A stretch of 47,500 nucleotides of DNA from contig JACVTC010000156.1 of the NCBI GenBank assembly GCA_016946835.1, positions 65,001 to 112,500 of the forward strand, given 5' to 3'. This DNA comes from Neocallimastix lanati (nom. inval.). Its lineage: Eukaryota; Neocallimastigomycota; Neocallimastigomycetes; Neocallimastigales; Neocallimastigaceae. Below are positions 33,607 to 44,455 of the stretch, piece after piece. Each line of letters opens with the position of its first letter. Within the stretch, counting starts at the first letter, position 1. The translations under genes were made by a program, and so were the position numbers. Under the pieces are notes generated by a model. The model made no database searches. It saw only the letters and a list, made by a program, of their open reading frames with translations, and had not been told where the DNA came from.

Positions 33607-33900
33607 ATCAATTTAACTTCGTTAAAGACCAAAGTCTTCGTGGCGCATCTAGCTTTTCCACATGGATTCACGACTGCAGCTAGGAGATACGGAATGAAAG
33701 AATTTATTGAAGAAGATGTTATCTCTCACTTGAAGGATAACGGTTACATTTTTAATCATGATATTTTTTTTTTGTGCCTATTGCCCTTGGTTTCAAACCT
33801 CCTCAGGAGCAGCGGGAATATTGTGATAGTAACGAATTTCCTTTTATAAAGGCAGAATTGTCCCTACTGGACAACCTTAAAGAGTTTTCAGTTTTGGCAC
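33607..33900 (+). pseudogene. Unrecognised coding-like segment
   Basis: Less AT-rich than its surroundings. It reads VAHLAFPHGFTTAARRYGM and KEFIEEDVISHLKDNGYIF, then a frameshift at a T-run (33765-33773) and VPIALGFKPPQEQREYCD plus LSLLDNLKEFSVLAL to a TGA near 33903. Amino-acid texture is protein-like, but I recognise no family. It lies between an LTR remnant and a solo LTR, so a retroelement origin (perhaps gag) is likely but unproven. There is no ATG at the start. Confidence 0.4.
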
Positions 33901-34094
33901 TTTGACATGCATATTATTGCTAAGAATTTTACTAGTATTAATACTCCTAGTGGTTCTTTGAAACAAGGATAGTGTAACCTAATCCATAGTGATTTGTATT
34001 AGCTATCTGGAAATTACACAATTGTCAGAAAGATTTAAATTTAGTGGAATATATTTACATAGACACATGAAATCATATACACTAAATATAGAAA

Positions 34095-34251
34095 TTCATA
34101 ATAAAAATATAATAAAATAATTGTACATTTATCGTACAAAACTAAACTAAGATTTTATTTGATTAGCTAGATTTGATAACTGCTATTAGATATGTGACAT
34201 AACCAAAAGACTATCATTGGACAGGCTCTATGTTACCATGTATCTGTTACA
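34095..34251 (-). mobile_element. Chromovirus 3-prime LTR, truncated
   Basis: On the minus strand it starts TGTAACAGATACATGGTAAC at 34251 and follows the beginning of the solo LTR (CATGGTAACAT, AATGATAG, GCTAATCAAATAA, ATCTT) for about 150 bp before similarity fades. A purine-rich GGGAGAGG (34255-34262), matching a polypurine tract, lies immediately upstream. It sits 60 bp after the integrase/chromodomain stop. Confidence 0.75.
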
Positions 34252-34312
34252 AGGCCTCTCCCAAGAAGCAAGCTACTAATGGTTGACGGCCTTAGCAATA
34301 AACTAGCTATTA

Positions 34313-34958
34313 CTAAAATCTTGGGTAATGCTCTAGCAGCTCTGCATAGTGAGGATTGTCGTCGATCACGTTGGAGTTTACCCACTCTTGTTTGTCATTC
34401 TTGTACGTAACTAGGTATTGATACTATCCTTGATGCTTCCTAGATTCTAGGATATGAATTATTGTTTGGTTACCAGTAGGAACTGGTATTAATATTTTTG
34501 GCAACTTGTAGTATTGTTCCAATTCACTAACGTGGAAATGGTGAGCGACTAATGTCTAACCGATAATTCTTCTTTTCTTCGTCGACACCTATCACCTTAA
34601 ATGGTCCGTACTTTCTGGTTGTCAGCTTCTAAAAAGGTAATGCATCGTAGTTTTCTGGCTTCTTTAACCACATTTTGTCTAGTAACTTATACCTGGATTA
34701 ACTATCCATTCTACTCTTATCCATATTATCCAGGTATCTGGTTTGACCGATTTTTAGGATGGGCTTGAGGTTACCTAAATTGTGAGCAAAGCTATCGATC
34801 ATCTTTGTTCTTTCTAACGAGTGTACTAGGTCTGCTGTTTTAGGGGAATTATGTACTTGGTTGTTATAAGCCACAACATCATCAAGGTAAACTTGACTGT
34901 ACTTCCCTATATTCTCGCTGAAAATGATATCTTCAGCGAGGATATAGAACAGCACATT
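34313..34958 (-). pseudogene. Chromovirus integrase C-terminus with chromodomain
   Basis: Minus-strand order: DDVVAYNNQVHNS; KSRMDS; then DKMWLKKPENYDALPF and KLTTRKYGPFKVI (GPY/F module). After a frameshift come HHFHVSELEQYYKLP, then YQYLVTYKNDKQEWVNSNVI and a TAG at 34313-34315. The last motif is a chromodomain (Y-x-Y-L-V-x-Y-K-N, E-W-V-x-x-x-x-I), the targeting module of fungal Ty3/gypsy chromoviruses. Internal TAA and TAG codons disrupt it. It is joined directly to gag, so protease, RT and most of integrase are deleted. Confidence 0.82.
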
Positions 34959-35765
34959 TAAATTTTGGAGCCCATCCTTGGTACGAAGGCTATTTATTTT
35001 AGCCTCAGGCACAAACTTTTCGTACTCAGACCCATCTTGCATCAGGAGTGCTGCTTTGGGGATCGGATTATTACTACTTGTATGGGAGTCCTTATAGTAG
35101 TTTTATCTATCGCTTGGTCTCGTACCAACATCTTTGTCACTACTGTGGTTATTATTCTCCTTTTTATTTTTATCGTAGTTCTCTTCTATTAAAAAATCTC
35201 TTTTATCGCCTCGGCGATATTCGCGGTTCCTCCTTCTCATAGCTTCTATATCCTTGGAGGGTCTTCGCGGATCCATCATTCCTAGTAGGGCCATGATGGC
35301 AGTCTTCCTTTCACGGTTATACTTGTATCTTTCCAAATAATCGTCCTTATAATCCTCGGGAAAAGTATCACATCTTCTAAAGCACGTTATATAACCTTCA
35401 AACGTTTGTTTCTCAGCAGCTACGTCATAAAAAGCTTCTCGAACCGAAGATCTCACTTATTGTACCAATAATAATCTTTTCAATTCATCCGAGAGCTGAA
35501 GTATTCTGTTTAGTCTATTGAATTCAGAGAGGTGCTCGTAGGCTTTACCCCATTCGTGCCTAAGTTTAAGCATGGTAGTTTTTACCTCTTCTAAGATTTT
35601 CTCGCTTTTAAATTCTTGCAGCAACCTATCCATCCTATCCATCTATCTTTGTGGTTGCAGGTCATCTCTTTGGTTGAATACTTCGTCCATCTGGTAGCAC
35701 TTTTTAGCAGTCCCTTGTAAATGGTCCTCCATAAAGTGCAATATTTCCGTGGGTTCACTTACTTA
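34959..35765 (-). pseudogene. Chromovirus gag (capsid)
   Basis: The frame runs from about 35765 with three stops: HFMEDHLQGTAKK and DEVFNQRDDLQ, then LRHEWGKAYEHLSEFNRL, then EAFYDVAAEKQTFEGYITC and RRRNREYRRGDKRDF, to SEYEKFVPEAKINS near 35000. Charged helices and spacing fit a Ty3/gypsy capsid. No zinc knuckle follows. The upstream end near 35765 drops into AT-rich DNA. Confidence 0.72.
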
Positions 35766-36159
35766 AATTAATTTAATTGATATGTATTTATTCACTTAAT
35801 TTTTTTAATTATTAATAATTAAAAGAATAATAAAATATAAAATATGTTTTTTTTTTGTTTTAAAAAAATTAATGAATATAAAATTAATAATTTAAATAAT
35901 ATATAATAAAAATTTTTCTTTTGCTCATCCCGAGTCTTGTATATATATATTTACACAAAAAATGACATTCTGGATAGCTTAGCTAATTTTATTCTGGTAA
36001 AAAGCGAAATTTTTATTAATTAAAAATTGTTTTTACAAAAAAATTTTAAATTTTTTTTTTAAATAATAAATTATAATTATATTATTAATAAATAAATTTT
36101 CAGAAATACGAAATTTTCAAAAAATTAAATTTTAAATTTTTGATCAAATTTAAAGCTAA
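35766..36159. other. AT-rich spacer
   Basis: No gene or clear repeat before the minisatellite array. Confidence 0.5.
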
Positions 36160-36169
36160 AAATTTTATT

Positions 36170-36391
36170 TTATTTTATTTTATTTTATTTTATTCAATCT
36201 GTACTTTATATTTATATTCTACTATTTATTTTATTTTATTTTATTCAATCTGTACTATATATTTATATTCTACTATTTATTTTATTTTATTTTATTCAAT
36301 CTGTACTTTATATTTATATTCTACTATTTATTTTATTTTATTTTATTCAATCTGTATTCTATATTTATATTTATTTTATTTTATTTTATAT
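36170..36391 (+). repeat. Minisatellite family A, 51-bp tandem array
   Basis: ATTCAATCTGTACTTTATAT recurs at 36192, 36243, 36294 and (slightly changed) 36345, exactly 51 bp apart. Because 51 is divisible by three, it keeps an open frame that encodes a hydrophobic 17-residue repeat. I regard that frame as a by-product. Confidence 0.95.
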
Positions 36392-36469
36392 TTTTTTTTG
36401 AAATTATTTGTGGCTTATTTATGCCAAATGTAGCGTATAATTTGATCTAATTGAAAAACGTTTGTAGAA

Positions 36470-37200
36470 ATAGAAACCATCATAAAGGAAAAGATTTTGT
36501 TAAGAAAATAAAAGGAAGCAATAATAAAAATAACAAAAATTCATATTGAAATATTTGTGAGATAAGAGGACGTCTCATAAATATGACAATATTTGTAAGA
36601 TTTTAAATAAAATATGAATGCAATAGAAAGCAAAAAGGAGGGGTAGCAATAATTAATAAAAAAAATCATAAAAATTAATAAAAAGAATTAAAATCATTCG
36701 GTTTAGTGGAAAAAATGGCTTCTAATTATGAAGAAAGTGACAGTGAAAGGAACGATAACTTTGAAGACATCAGACCCTTATGTGAACAACATATATATGA
36801 TGGTTTGCTAATTGAATCAATAAATGAACTATATAATATAGATAATAATTAAAAATCTATAAACTTAATTGAAAGAAATATAGAAAGCAACGAAACTATT
36901 GAATGATACTATGATAGTGGTGCTTACGAATATGTAACTAATGATAGTAGACTATTGAAAAACTATAAAGAAGATTATGTACAACTAAGATGTGCAAACA
37001 GTAATACTTTAGACTTTGAAGGATATGGAAATTGTGAATACTATAAACAATTACAATATAAAATTAAATAGAGTGTTATATTCAAAAAATAACACATAAA
37101 AACTTGATAAGTGCCATCGAATTCCAAAAAATAGGTATAAAATTCATTACTGAGTCAATAATTCATGAAAAAGTAAAATTGACGATATCTGACTAAAATT
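36470..37200 (+). pseudogene. Ty1/copia gag-protease remnant
   Basis: A basic stretch (KGKDFVKKIKGSNNK) leads to a broken zinc knuckle near 36545-36595 (NICEIRG; the first Cys codon reads TGA). From 36716 the frame MASNYEESDSE leads to YYDSGAYEYVTNDSRLLKNY, a copia protease with intact DSG. After a frameshift come NRVLYSKNN and NLISAIEFQKIGIKF, the usual protease tail. Stops include TAA 36849-36851 and TGA 36904-36906, the latter at the conserved Trp just before the active site. It lies on the opposite strand from the ABCA gene. Confidence 0.82.
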
Positions 37201-37843
37201 TAAAATGAAATATAATAAAAAAAATTTTATTTTATTTAGTACTTTTAAATTATTCATTAAACAGATATAAAATTTTTAAAAGTATATAATTATCTTTAAT
37301 AACATATTGACTAAATATTTGTTTATTTTTTTTTTTTATAATTTGATTTCATTTTAGATTAATTTTTGTTTATTTTATATTGAATATATACTTAAATAAA
37401 TAGGAATAATGTATTATAATATAATTAAGAAAAAATATGAATATCGGCAAATTTTTTTTTATTAATTAAAAAAATATAGTTATTAATTATTTTATCGTTA
37501 ATAACCAAGAAAAAAAATTTTTAAAAAAAAGAGAGTTCAAAAAAAAAAAATTTTTTTTTAATAAAACAAATTATAAGTCGTGTATCAATATTAATATTAT
37601 TTTCGTTTTAATGTAATTGTAATCTTTTCCACTAGAATATTTAACGATTTTATTATTTTATTATTTTATTTTATTATATAATTATTTTATTTTATTAAAT
37701 AATTATTTTATTATTTTATAATAACATTTTATTATATTAAATAATAAATAAATCATTAAAATATTATATAATAATTTTATTATTTTATATAATAAATAAA
37801 GAATTAAAAATTTTCTTTAATAATTTAATTATTTGATTGCTTT
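37201..37843. other. AT-rich spacer
   Basis: No gene is visible. ATTTTATT-type tracts occupy 37640-37800. Confidence 0.55.
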
Positions 37844-38303
37844 TTAGAATGATTTATCACTTCGACCGGATAAATCAACTTCGACCTTTTTGCATTAATA
37901 TTCATTCAATTTTTCTTTCCTTAGGAATCTTCCGCATTCATTGCAATTAGTATCATCTTCGAATCAATTTTTGCAATCGGAATTATTACATATGGCTTGT
38001 TTTTTTTCATGTTATTTTTTTGATAGTGTTTTTAGACATTTTTTTAGCATAAAACAGCATACAAATAGAATACGTGATTTATTTATATTGTATTTGGATG
38101 CCTAAGAGTTAATTTTATATACTACTTTACCTTCATAATCAAAGTAATAAATTATTTAAATCTTTATAGCAATTATTGTTATGACCAGACCAGTCTATTA
38201 TAATCTTATTTTTATTACTTTTATCATCAATTTTCGTTAAAACAAACATAGTTGTTGGTACTAAAGATAAAAAATGATATAATTTCATATTTAAATACTT
38301 CAT
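37844..38303 (-). pseudogene. Unknown cysteine-containing gene, broken
   Basis: ATG at 38303 starts MKYLNMKLYHFLSLVPTTMF, which has a signal-peptide-like hydrophobic core, and continues IIIDWSGHNNNCYKDLNNLL. After a frameshift, one frame stays meaningful through four stops: YYFDYEGKVVYKINS, then QAICNNSDCKN and DDTNCNECGRFLRKEKLNEY, ending at TAA 37844-37846. C-x4-C...C-x2-C suggests a small zinc-binding or disulfide module. I recognise no family. It is perhaps a recently lost secreted protein. The frameshift position and any introns are unknown. Confidence 0.5.
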
Positions 38304-38510
38304 AAAATGTTTTTTTTTTTTTTTTTGAATTAATATTGAATTAAATTGAATTAAATTAAATTAAATTAAATTGAATTGAACTGAAATGAATTAATTTAAT
38401 TTCAATTGATTTAAATTTTAATAATAATAATTAAAGTATTTAAAAAAAAATTATTTATATCTACAATATATTCATTATATTACAAGAAGTAAATAAAAAA
38501 AATAATAAAA

Positions 38511-38616
38511 AAATCAATTTAAATAAAAAAAAATCAATTTAAATAAAAAAAAAAATTCAATTTAAATAAAAAAAAAAATTCAATTTAAAAAAAAAAAAAA
38601 AAAAAATCAATTTAAG
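38511..38616. repeat. AATCAATTTAAATAAAAAAA tandem repeat, five copies
   Basis: Units of about 21-24 bp differ only in A-run length. The array lies just downstream (3-prime) of the ABCA stop codon. Confidence 0.9.
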
Positions 38617-38655
38617 AAAATATAATAGTAATAATAGTAGTATTTCTGTTCAAAA

Positions 38656-41600
38656 TTATTCAGAATTATTGATGAAATTAATAAAGACTTGTTCCAATGA
38701 ATATTGTCCAAAATTATATTGACTAACTAATCCACTTTCCTTAGCATCTTCCATTACAGCAAATACATTGGCAATATTCTCAGTTTTCATTTTCACTGAA
38801 TATTTATGATAACTAATTGAAGATTCTAATTTATAGCTTTCATTAGATTCTAAACCAAAGAGATTTTTACTTTTGACATATTTTTCTTCAAATTCATTTG
38901 GTTTATCCGTAAATACTTCTAAGATGTAACTGGTATTATGATTCATTTTTATACTTTTTGGAGTATCCACACAGACTACGCGTCCTTTAATTAAAATAGC
39001 AATACGTTCACATAGGGCTTCTGCTTCTTCTGTGGAATGCGTCGTTAATATTGTGGAAGAAGCACGAATTTTTTTTAATTGTAAAATTAATTTCCACATG
39101 TAACGACGGGTGAATGGATCCATGCCAGCACTGGGTTCATCAAGAATAAGATAATTTGGGGAGATACAAATTGCAATAATTAAAGATAATTTCCGTCTTG
39201 TACCTCCACTGATTTCACATACCTTTTTATGAGTGCAATGTTCTATACTGCACGCTTCAATTAATGCTGTTCTATATTTCGGAATATCCGATTTGGGATA
39301 ACCACAAATATTCAAATAAAAATCAATGGTCTCCTTAACCGTTAATAATTTCCAAAGCGCATCGTATTGTGAACAATAACCTAACGATAAATCACAAGCA
39401 GGTGTTTCATTTAAATCATTTTTACCAAAGACAATTTTACCATGGGTACGAGATGAAAGACCAGTAATCATTGATATACAAGTAGTTTTACCTGCACCAT
39501 TTGGACCTAATAAACCAAGGCATTCACCGACATGAACTCCAAAAGAAACATCATCAACAACACGAGTAATATAGATTTTCCTTTTCTCATCTAATATGGT
39601 TCTATCATCCATTTTTTGGAAAACGGATTTTTTATCATTTTTATCCGAGTCAACATCAATGTTTTTGTTTTTGTTCTTATTTTCATCATTATTATTCTTT
39701 TTTGCTATCTTCAGCATCTTTCGGATTGATATAAAAAAATCTTTATTAATCTGGTAGACTTTGAGTGCTATATTACTATTGGGATGATTTCCATCTAATG
39801 CTGATCGTACCTTTTTCCATTCGTTCAAAACGTCTGTTGGTCCTTCTTCTAATTTCTTATCCCGAATTCTTCGTTCCTCCGGTGTATATTCGGTATTTCG
39901 CTTAGTTAATTTAATATTGAACATTTCCATAACATATAAAATTAGAACATAAATCACCAATAGAATCATTATTCCATATAATATTTCAACAAAATTATAT
40001 TCACTGTGAAGTAGTTCTTTGAGAGATGGTGATCTACTACTGAAAAACGCCTTAGTTAATTGGGATCTTTTATTTAAATAGGAGAGACTGTTATCATTTT
40101 CGATTTCTTTTGCTATTTCTGTAGATAAGAATTCTTTCAGAGTTTGCTTAGGGTAAAATAATTTTTTTATAGTAATAAAAGCAAAAAGATTGGAATATAA
40201 TAAATTAATAATTGCTGGAGAATAAAAAAATAAAACTAAACATAAAATAAATTTTGTACTGGTTTGATTTATGTTAGTAAAGCTAATTTCGTCTTCATTA
40301 TCGTTATCGTTGTTGTAATCCCCATTCCTATTTCTCTTATAAGCTTTATCAGTTAAGTTGAATGCCATAATAAGAATCCACATACCAATTGAAAGCGAAA
40401 GAATTGGATTAATAAGAATGAAAAGTGAAGAGGCATTTTCATATTTTTTAAAGTAGTAACTAAAAATATATTGATTTAAAATGCTAATAAAAACCCACAA
40501 TATACTGCCTACAATAGGATAAAGTATTATTTTACTATTAAAAATGGAAATATCATAGATGCAACCAATAATAATGATAAATAGAAGAGGGATAAAAAGA
40601 CAAATGGAATCACTAATTAGAATTCCTGTCCAATAGTTTATTCGTTTAGTTCCATTCAATAATAATTGATAAAAAATACCATCATCTTTTTCTTTAACCA
40701 TCAATGGTCCATAAATAGAGACTGAAAGAGAGATAACCGTTACTATGGTCATAATCAAGTATGGTTCTAAACTATTTCTCATTTTTTCACCCTCTACATT
40801 AAATTTAATTTCGATTTCATCTTTATAAATATGTTTTTTTTTAAATACTGAAAAACCAAAATAGTATAATGAATCAAATGGATGCAATGTTGTGGTAATT
40901 TTTTTATCAATATTATATGATTTAATTATGGCATTATTTAACATATTAATGGCTATTGGTAATGAGAAAGAAGTTCTTTTATCATGATAAATATAAAATT
41001 TTAATCCTTCTTCATCATAATCATAACCTTTGAAACCACCAGCATAATTTAATAAAGAAGATAATTTTCCAGTTTCACCAGAAAATTCATTAGTATAGTC
41101 TATTGATTCAATAGAAATTCCATTATTAAGTGATTCGATTTCATTAATAATATCTAATGCTTTTCCAGTAGAATTGGCATCTTTAAACCAATACATATCA
41201 TCATAAATACTGGGATTTAATTTTAAGGGTTGATAAGTAACTGGTTGATCGGCTGAACTAACAATTTTATTTTCAAAGAAAATACAAAATATAATAAGAC
41301 ATATAGGAATTAGTATATATAAAAATGTAAAGACTTTATTTCTCATAAATATTTTTAAACGTATTAGGACAATCGAAAGAATTTGAGTGAAATTAGAAGA
41401 TTGTCTTGGTACTTTCTGTCCAAAAATAGGATTCAATATTTTTAAAAGTTCATCGTAATTATCTTCTACATCAATGGTGGTTGAGTTTTGGTTATCCCGT
41501 TGATCCGTATTACCTTGATTATTTTCTAATTTTATAAAAAGTTCTTCTAAAGTGGGAGCCGTTAAAGAGAAATTTTTAATTCCTACATTTTCATCTTTAA

Positions 41601-44455
41601 TGAATTGATTCAAAACAAGAAAAATTTCTTTGAAATCTTTAGAATATTTCATTGGTAATAAATAGGAAGCAATAAAATCTTCTGTCACATTTGTATCGAT
41701 TACTGCTGACTTTATATCTTTATTGACATGAACATTAATATTGGAATTAATAATTTTTTTAGTTTTAATAGATCCGGGACAATATTTTTCAATTATATTA
41801 TCAGTATACTCTGAATCTTTTGGTTCATTAATATGAATATCAAGTGAATAATTCATATTAAAACTATTTTTTAAAAATAAACTTGAACCGAGACATGTAA
41901 TACTACCATTAGCAATAATCATTTTTCTATCGGCTAAAAGATCAGCTTCGTCCATATAATGAGTTGTAACAAACATAATACAATCCTTTTTCTTTTTTAA
42001 AAGTACTTCCCAAATGTTCTTCCGAGAATATGGATCAAGACCAGTGGTAGGTTCATCCAAGAAAACAAATTTAGGTGATCCTAAAAGTGCTAAAGTAATA
42101 CAAAGTTTTCTTCTTTGTCCTCCACTTATCTCATTAGGAAAATTGTCCTCTTTTTCCAATAAATCAATATCTTTTAAAATTTCTTCCACATCTACTTTAA
42201 CATTTTTAATACCGGCAAACAATTTTACGTGTTCACCTACTGATAAATTATTACTAAATGTATCGAACTGTGGACAATAACCAAATTGTTGACAAATTTC
42301 TGTTTCATTACCTGCAATGGGTACACCATCATAATACACATCTCCTTGAGTAGAAGAAAGAATACCTATCATAATATTCATTAGCGTGGTTTTACCAGCA
42401 CCATTATGGCCTAAAATACAAAATATTTCGTTGTAGAAGCCATTAAAACTAATATTTTTTAAAACTTCAATTTTTTTTCCTCCAACCGTGAAATATTTTC
42501 CAATATCTTTAACAACTACTGCTTTATCTAAATTTTCAGGATCTGGTTGAATGAAAGGATTCTTTTTATTAGAAGAATTATCTTCCATTATAATCTTCTT
42601 TTTTTTATGGAAAAAATCTGAAATAAAGAAATGCCATTTTTTATGATAATTAGTTCCTTGGGGTATAATATTATCAAGATAAACCGCTAAAACAAAGTAT
42701 AAGATTAAAGTAAATACTAAACCAAAAAAGGAACCTCTAGTTTGTTAATATTTTATCAGTGAGAATAACCCTATCTTTATTTCTTGATTTTCTAAAATTA
42801 TAAGCGAATTAAAAAGATCTAAGAAAGAAATTGGTGATAAAACAAAGGTAAGGAACCGTTTAAGATTAGCTTTATCGCTCGTTTCTTTATACACAAAATA
42901 TAATAAAAAGAACGCTACGATAACCAAAGCTATAATAGTGATAGAGGTTTTGGATTTGCGAATAAAAGTAGAAAAAATAAAAGAAATACAACAACATGTT
43001 AATCCAAACAATATTACTACTAAGGTCAAAACTGAGAAACCAATATAGTCAAATATATTTTTTTTGTACAAAATTATAGTTGAAATCGAAGAACCGATAA
43101 TAATAATAATACTATAGATAATAGCCCAGGAAATCCAAAATGAAGATCTTTTTAAACCAGTAATTACTAAAGATTCTTTTATACCAGATTCTTTTTCACT
43201 TACTAATTGATTTAATAAGGAACCAATGCATGGAACAAAATAAAAAAGTAAAAATAATGGTAAAATATCTTCAATTGTACTATTCAATTTTTTAACAACA
43301 TATCTATTTTTTTCAAGATAGGTATCGTATATTTTATAATTTACTAAAGTGGAACCAACCATTGTTTTGATTAATGCTTTATCAATAAGATGTTGAACTT
43401 GATAAATATATCGATCTTGTAAATAAATAGTTACACAATCTTTTAAGCAATCATACAAATCATCCATATAATTGAATCTTATATAATAATTTGTAGGAGA
43501 AGTGAAAATAATTCCAAAGAAGTTTGTATCGTAATAGTATTTATATCTTTCATAATTTTCTTTAAAATATTTATAAATATCATTTTCATTATCATAAACG
43601 TTGAATCGATATTGATTTTTAGCATATCTAATTTTATCTTCAGAAAACGTTCTTTTTTCTTTTTTTTGTTTTTTATTAAAGTTAACGTCATTTCTTATTT
43701 CTAAATCTTTTAGTGTTGAATTATTATATTCACTGTTTACATCATAATTAGCATTCACATTTTTGTTTTCATTTTCACAGTAGTTATCATCATATAAGCA
43801 AATATCTTCTTTAATTGTAGTAAAATTCATACCAATTTCTATTTCAGTAAAATTATTTTGAATAAAAAATGAACTGTTTTTAAAATTCTCCAAAAATTTG
43901 TCTTTTTCGAAATTAGAAGGAAAAGTGAAATAAAAATCGTATTTTTGGCTTCCATATTCTATATCTTCAATATCAACAAATGGATGTGCTAAAATTTGAC
44001 TATATATATACTCATTTTTTTCCTTTTTCGTAATAATAACTATTTTAAAAATAAAAAATAAAAAAAATAAAAAAAATAGTAATTAATTAAATTAAATTAA
44101 ATTAAATTAAAAAATAGTAGAAATATAAATATAAAGTACAAATTGAATAGTAGAAATATAAATATGAAGTACAGATTGAATAAAATAAAATAAATAAATA
44201 AATAATAGAAATATAAATATAAAGTACAGATTGAATAAAATAAAATAAAATAAAGTAGTTTTTATTTAATATTTGTAATTAACAAAAATTTTTTTAAAAA
44301 TTCTTCAAATAAAATTTATATTATTTTAATAAATATTTACCAATTGCTATAGCAATTAAGGTTGGAATTACTATTTCCGTCAAGGTGATATACCAACCTC
44401 TCTTTTTTAAAATAGCATTACGCCAAAGTAAAGTTTTTAATTGTTGAAAATACAT
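38656..44455 (-). CDS. ABCA-type full-length ABC transporter, one in-frame TAA
   Basis: Exon 1 (44455-44341) starts MYFQQLKTLLWRNAILKK, the classic ABCA N-terminus. A 301-bp intron (44340-44040, GTAAAT...AATAG) joins it in phase 1 to a long exon ending at TAA 38656-38658, about 1,832 codons in all. Order: first TM helix; large extracellular loop; about six TM helices with EKESGIKESLVITGLKR as coupling segment; NBD1 with Walker A GHNGAGKTT (residue about 582), signature ISGGQRRK and Walker B FLDEPTTGLD; a second TM half with its own extracellular loop; and NBD2 with GPNGAGKTT (about 1550), ISGGTRRK, ILDEPSAGMD and TTHSTEEAE. The family moves lipids across membranes; the substrate here is unknown. 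Only TAA 42745-42747, before the last TM helix of the first half, interrupts the frame. The frame is unchanged on both sides. Confidence 0.9.
44040..44340 (-). other. Intron 1 of the ABCA gene
   Basis: Donor GTAAATATT after codons for IAIAI; acceptor AAAATAG before codons for ITKKEKNEY. Splicing rebuilds a Val codon (G|TT). The intron contains an inverted copy of minisatellite A and an (AAATT)n stretch. Confidence 0.8.
44113..44256 (-). repeat. Minisatellite family A, inverted copy in the ABCA intron
   Basis: Reverse complement of the 36170-36391 unit: GTACARATTGAAT occurs three times (ending about 44148, 44181 and 44236) with AATAGAAATATAAATAT between. In the direction of ABCA transcription it reads the same way as the copy in the LRR intron reads in LRR transcription. 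Confidence 0.88.

Noticed and set aside
34780-34960. Reverse-transcriptase palm (YLDD) in the chromovirus
   Set aside because: YLDDVVAYNNQVHNS looks like RT at first, but the AYNN/VHNS and the following GPY/F and chromodomain place it in the integrase C-terminus.
36140-36433. 97-residue open frame of hydrophobic 17-residue repeats
   Set aside because: It is the translation of the 51-bp minisatellite; the unit length is a multiple of three, so the frame stays open by arithmetic. The same unit is intronic elsewhere.
19990-36906. Nuclear genetic code with TGA = Trp
   Set aside because: The intact ankyrin and ABCA genes use TGG for Trp, the ankyrin gene ends with TGA, and the retroelements also have TAA/TAG stops. 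Element-specific tolerance is not excluded.
42735-42767. 33-nt intron removing the ABCA stop, as an annotation
   Set aside because: It has GT...AG and a branch-like ATTAAC, but it is much shorter than any other intron here and removes conserved-looking residues. It is kept only as a hypothesis in the findings.
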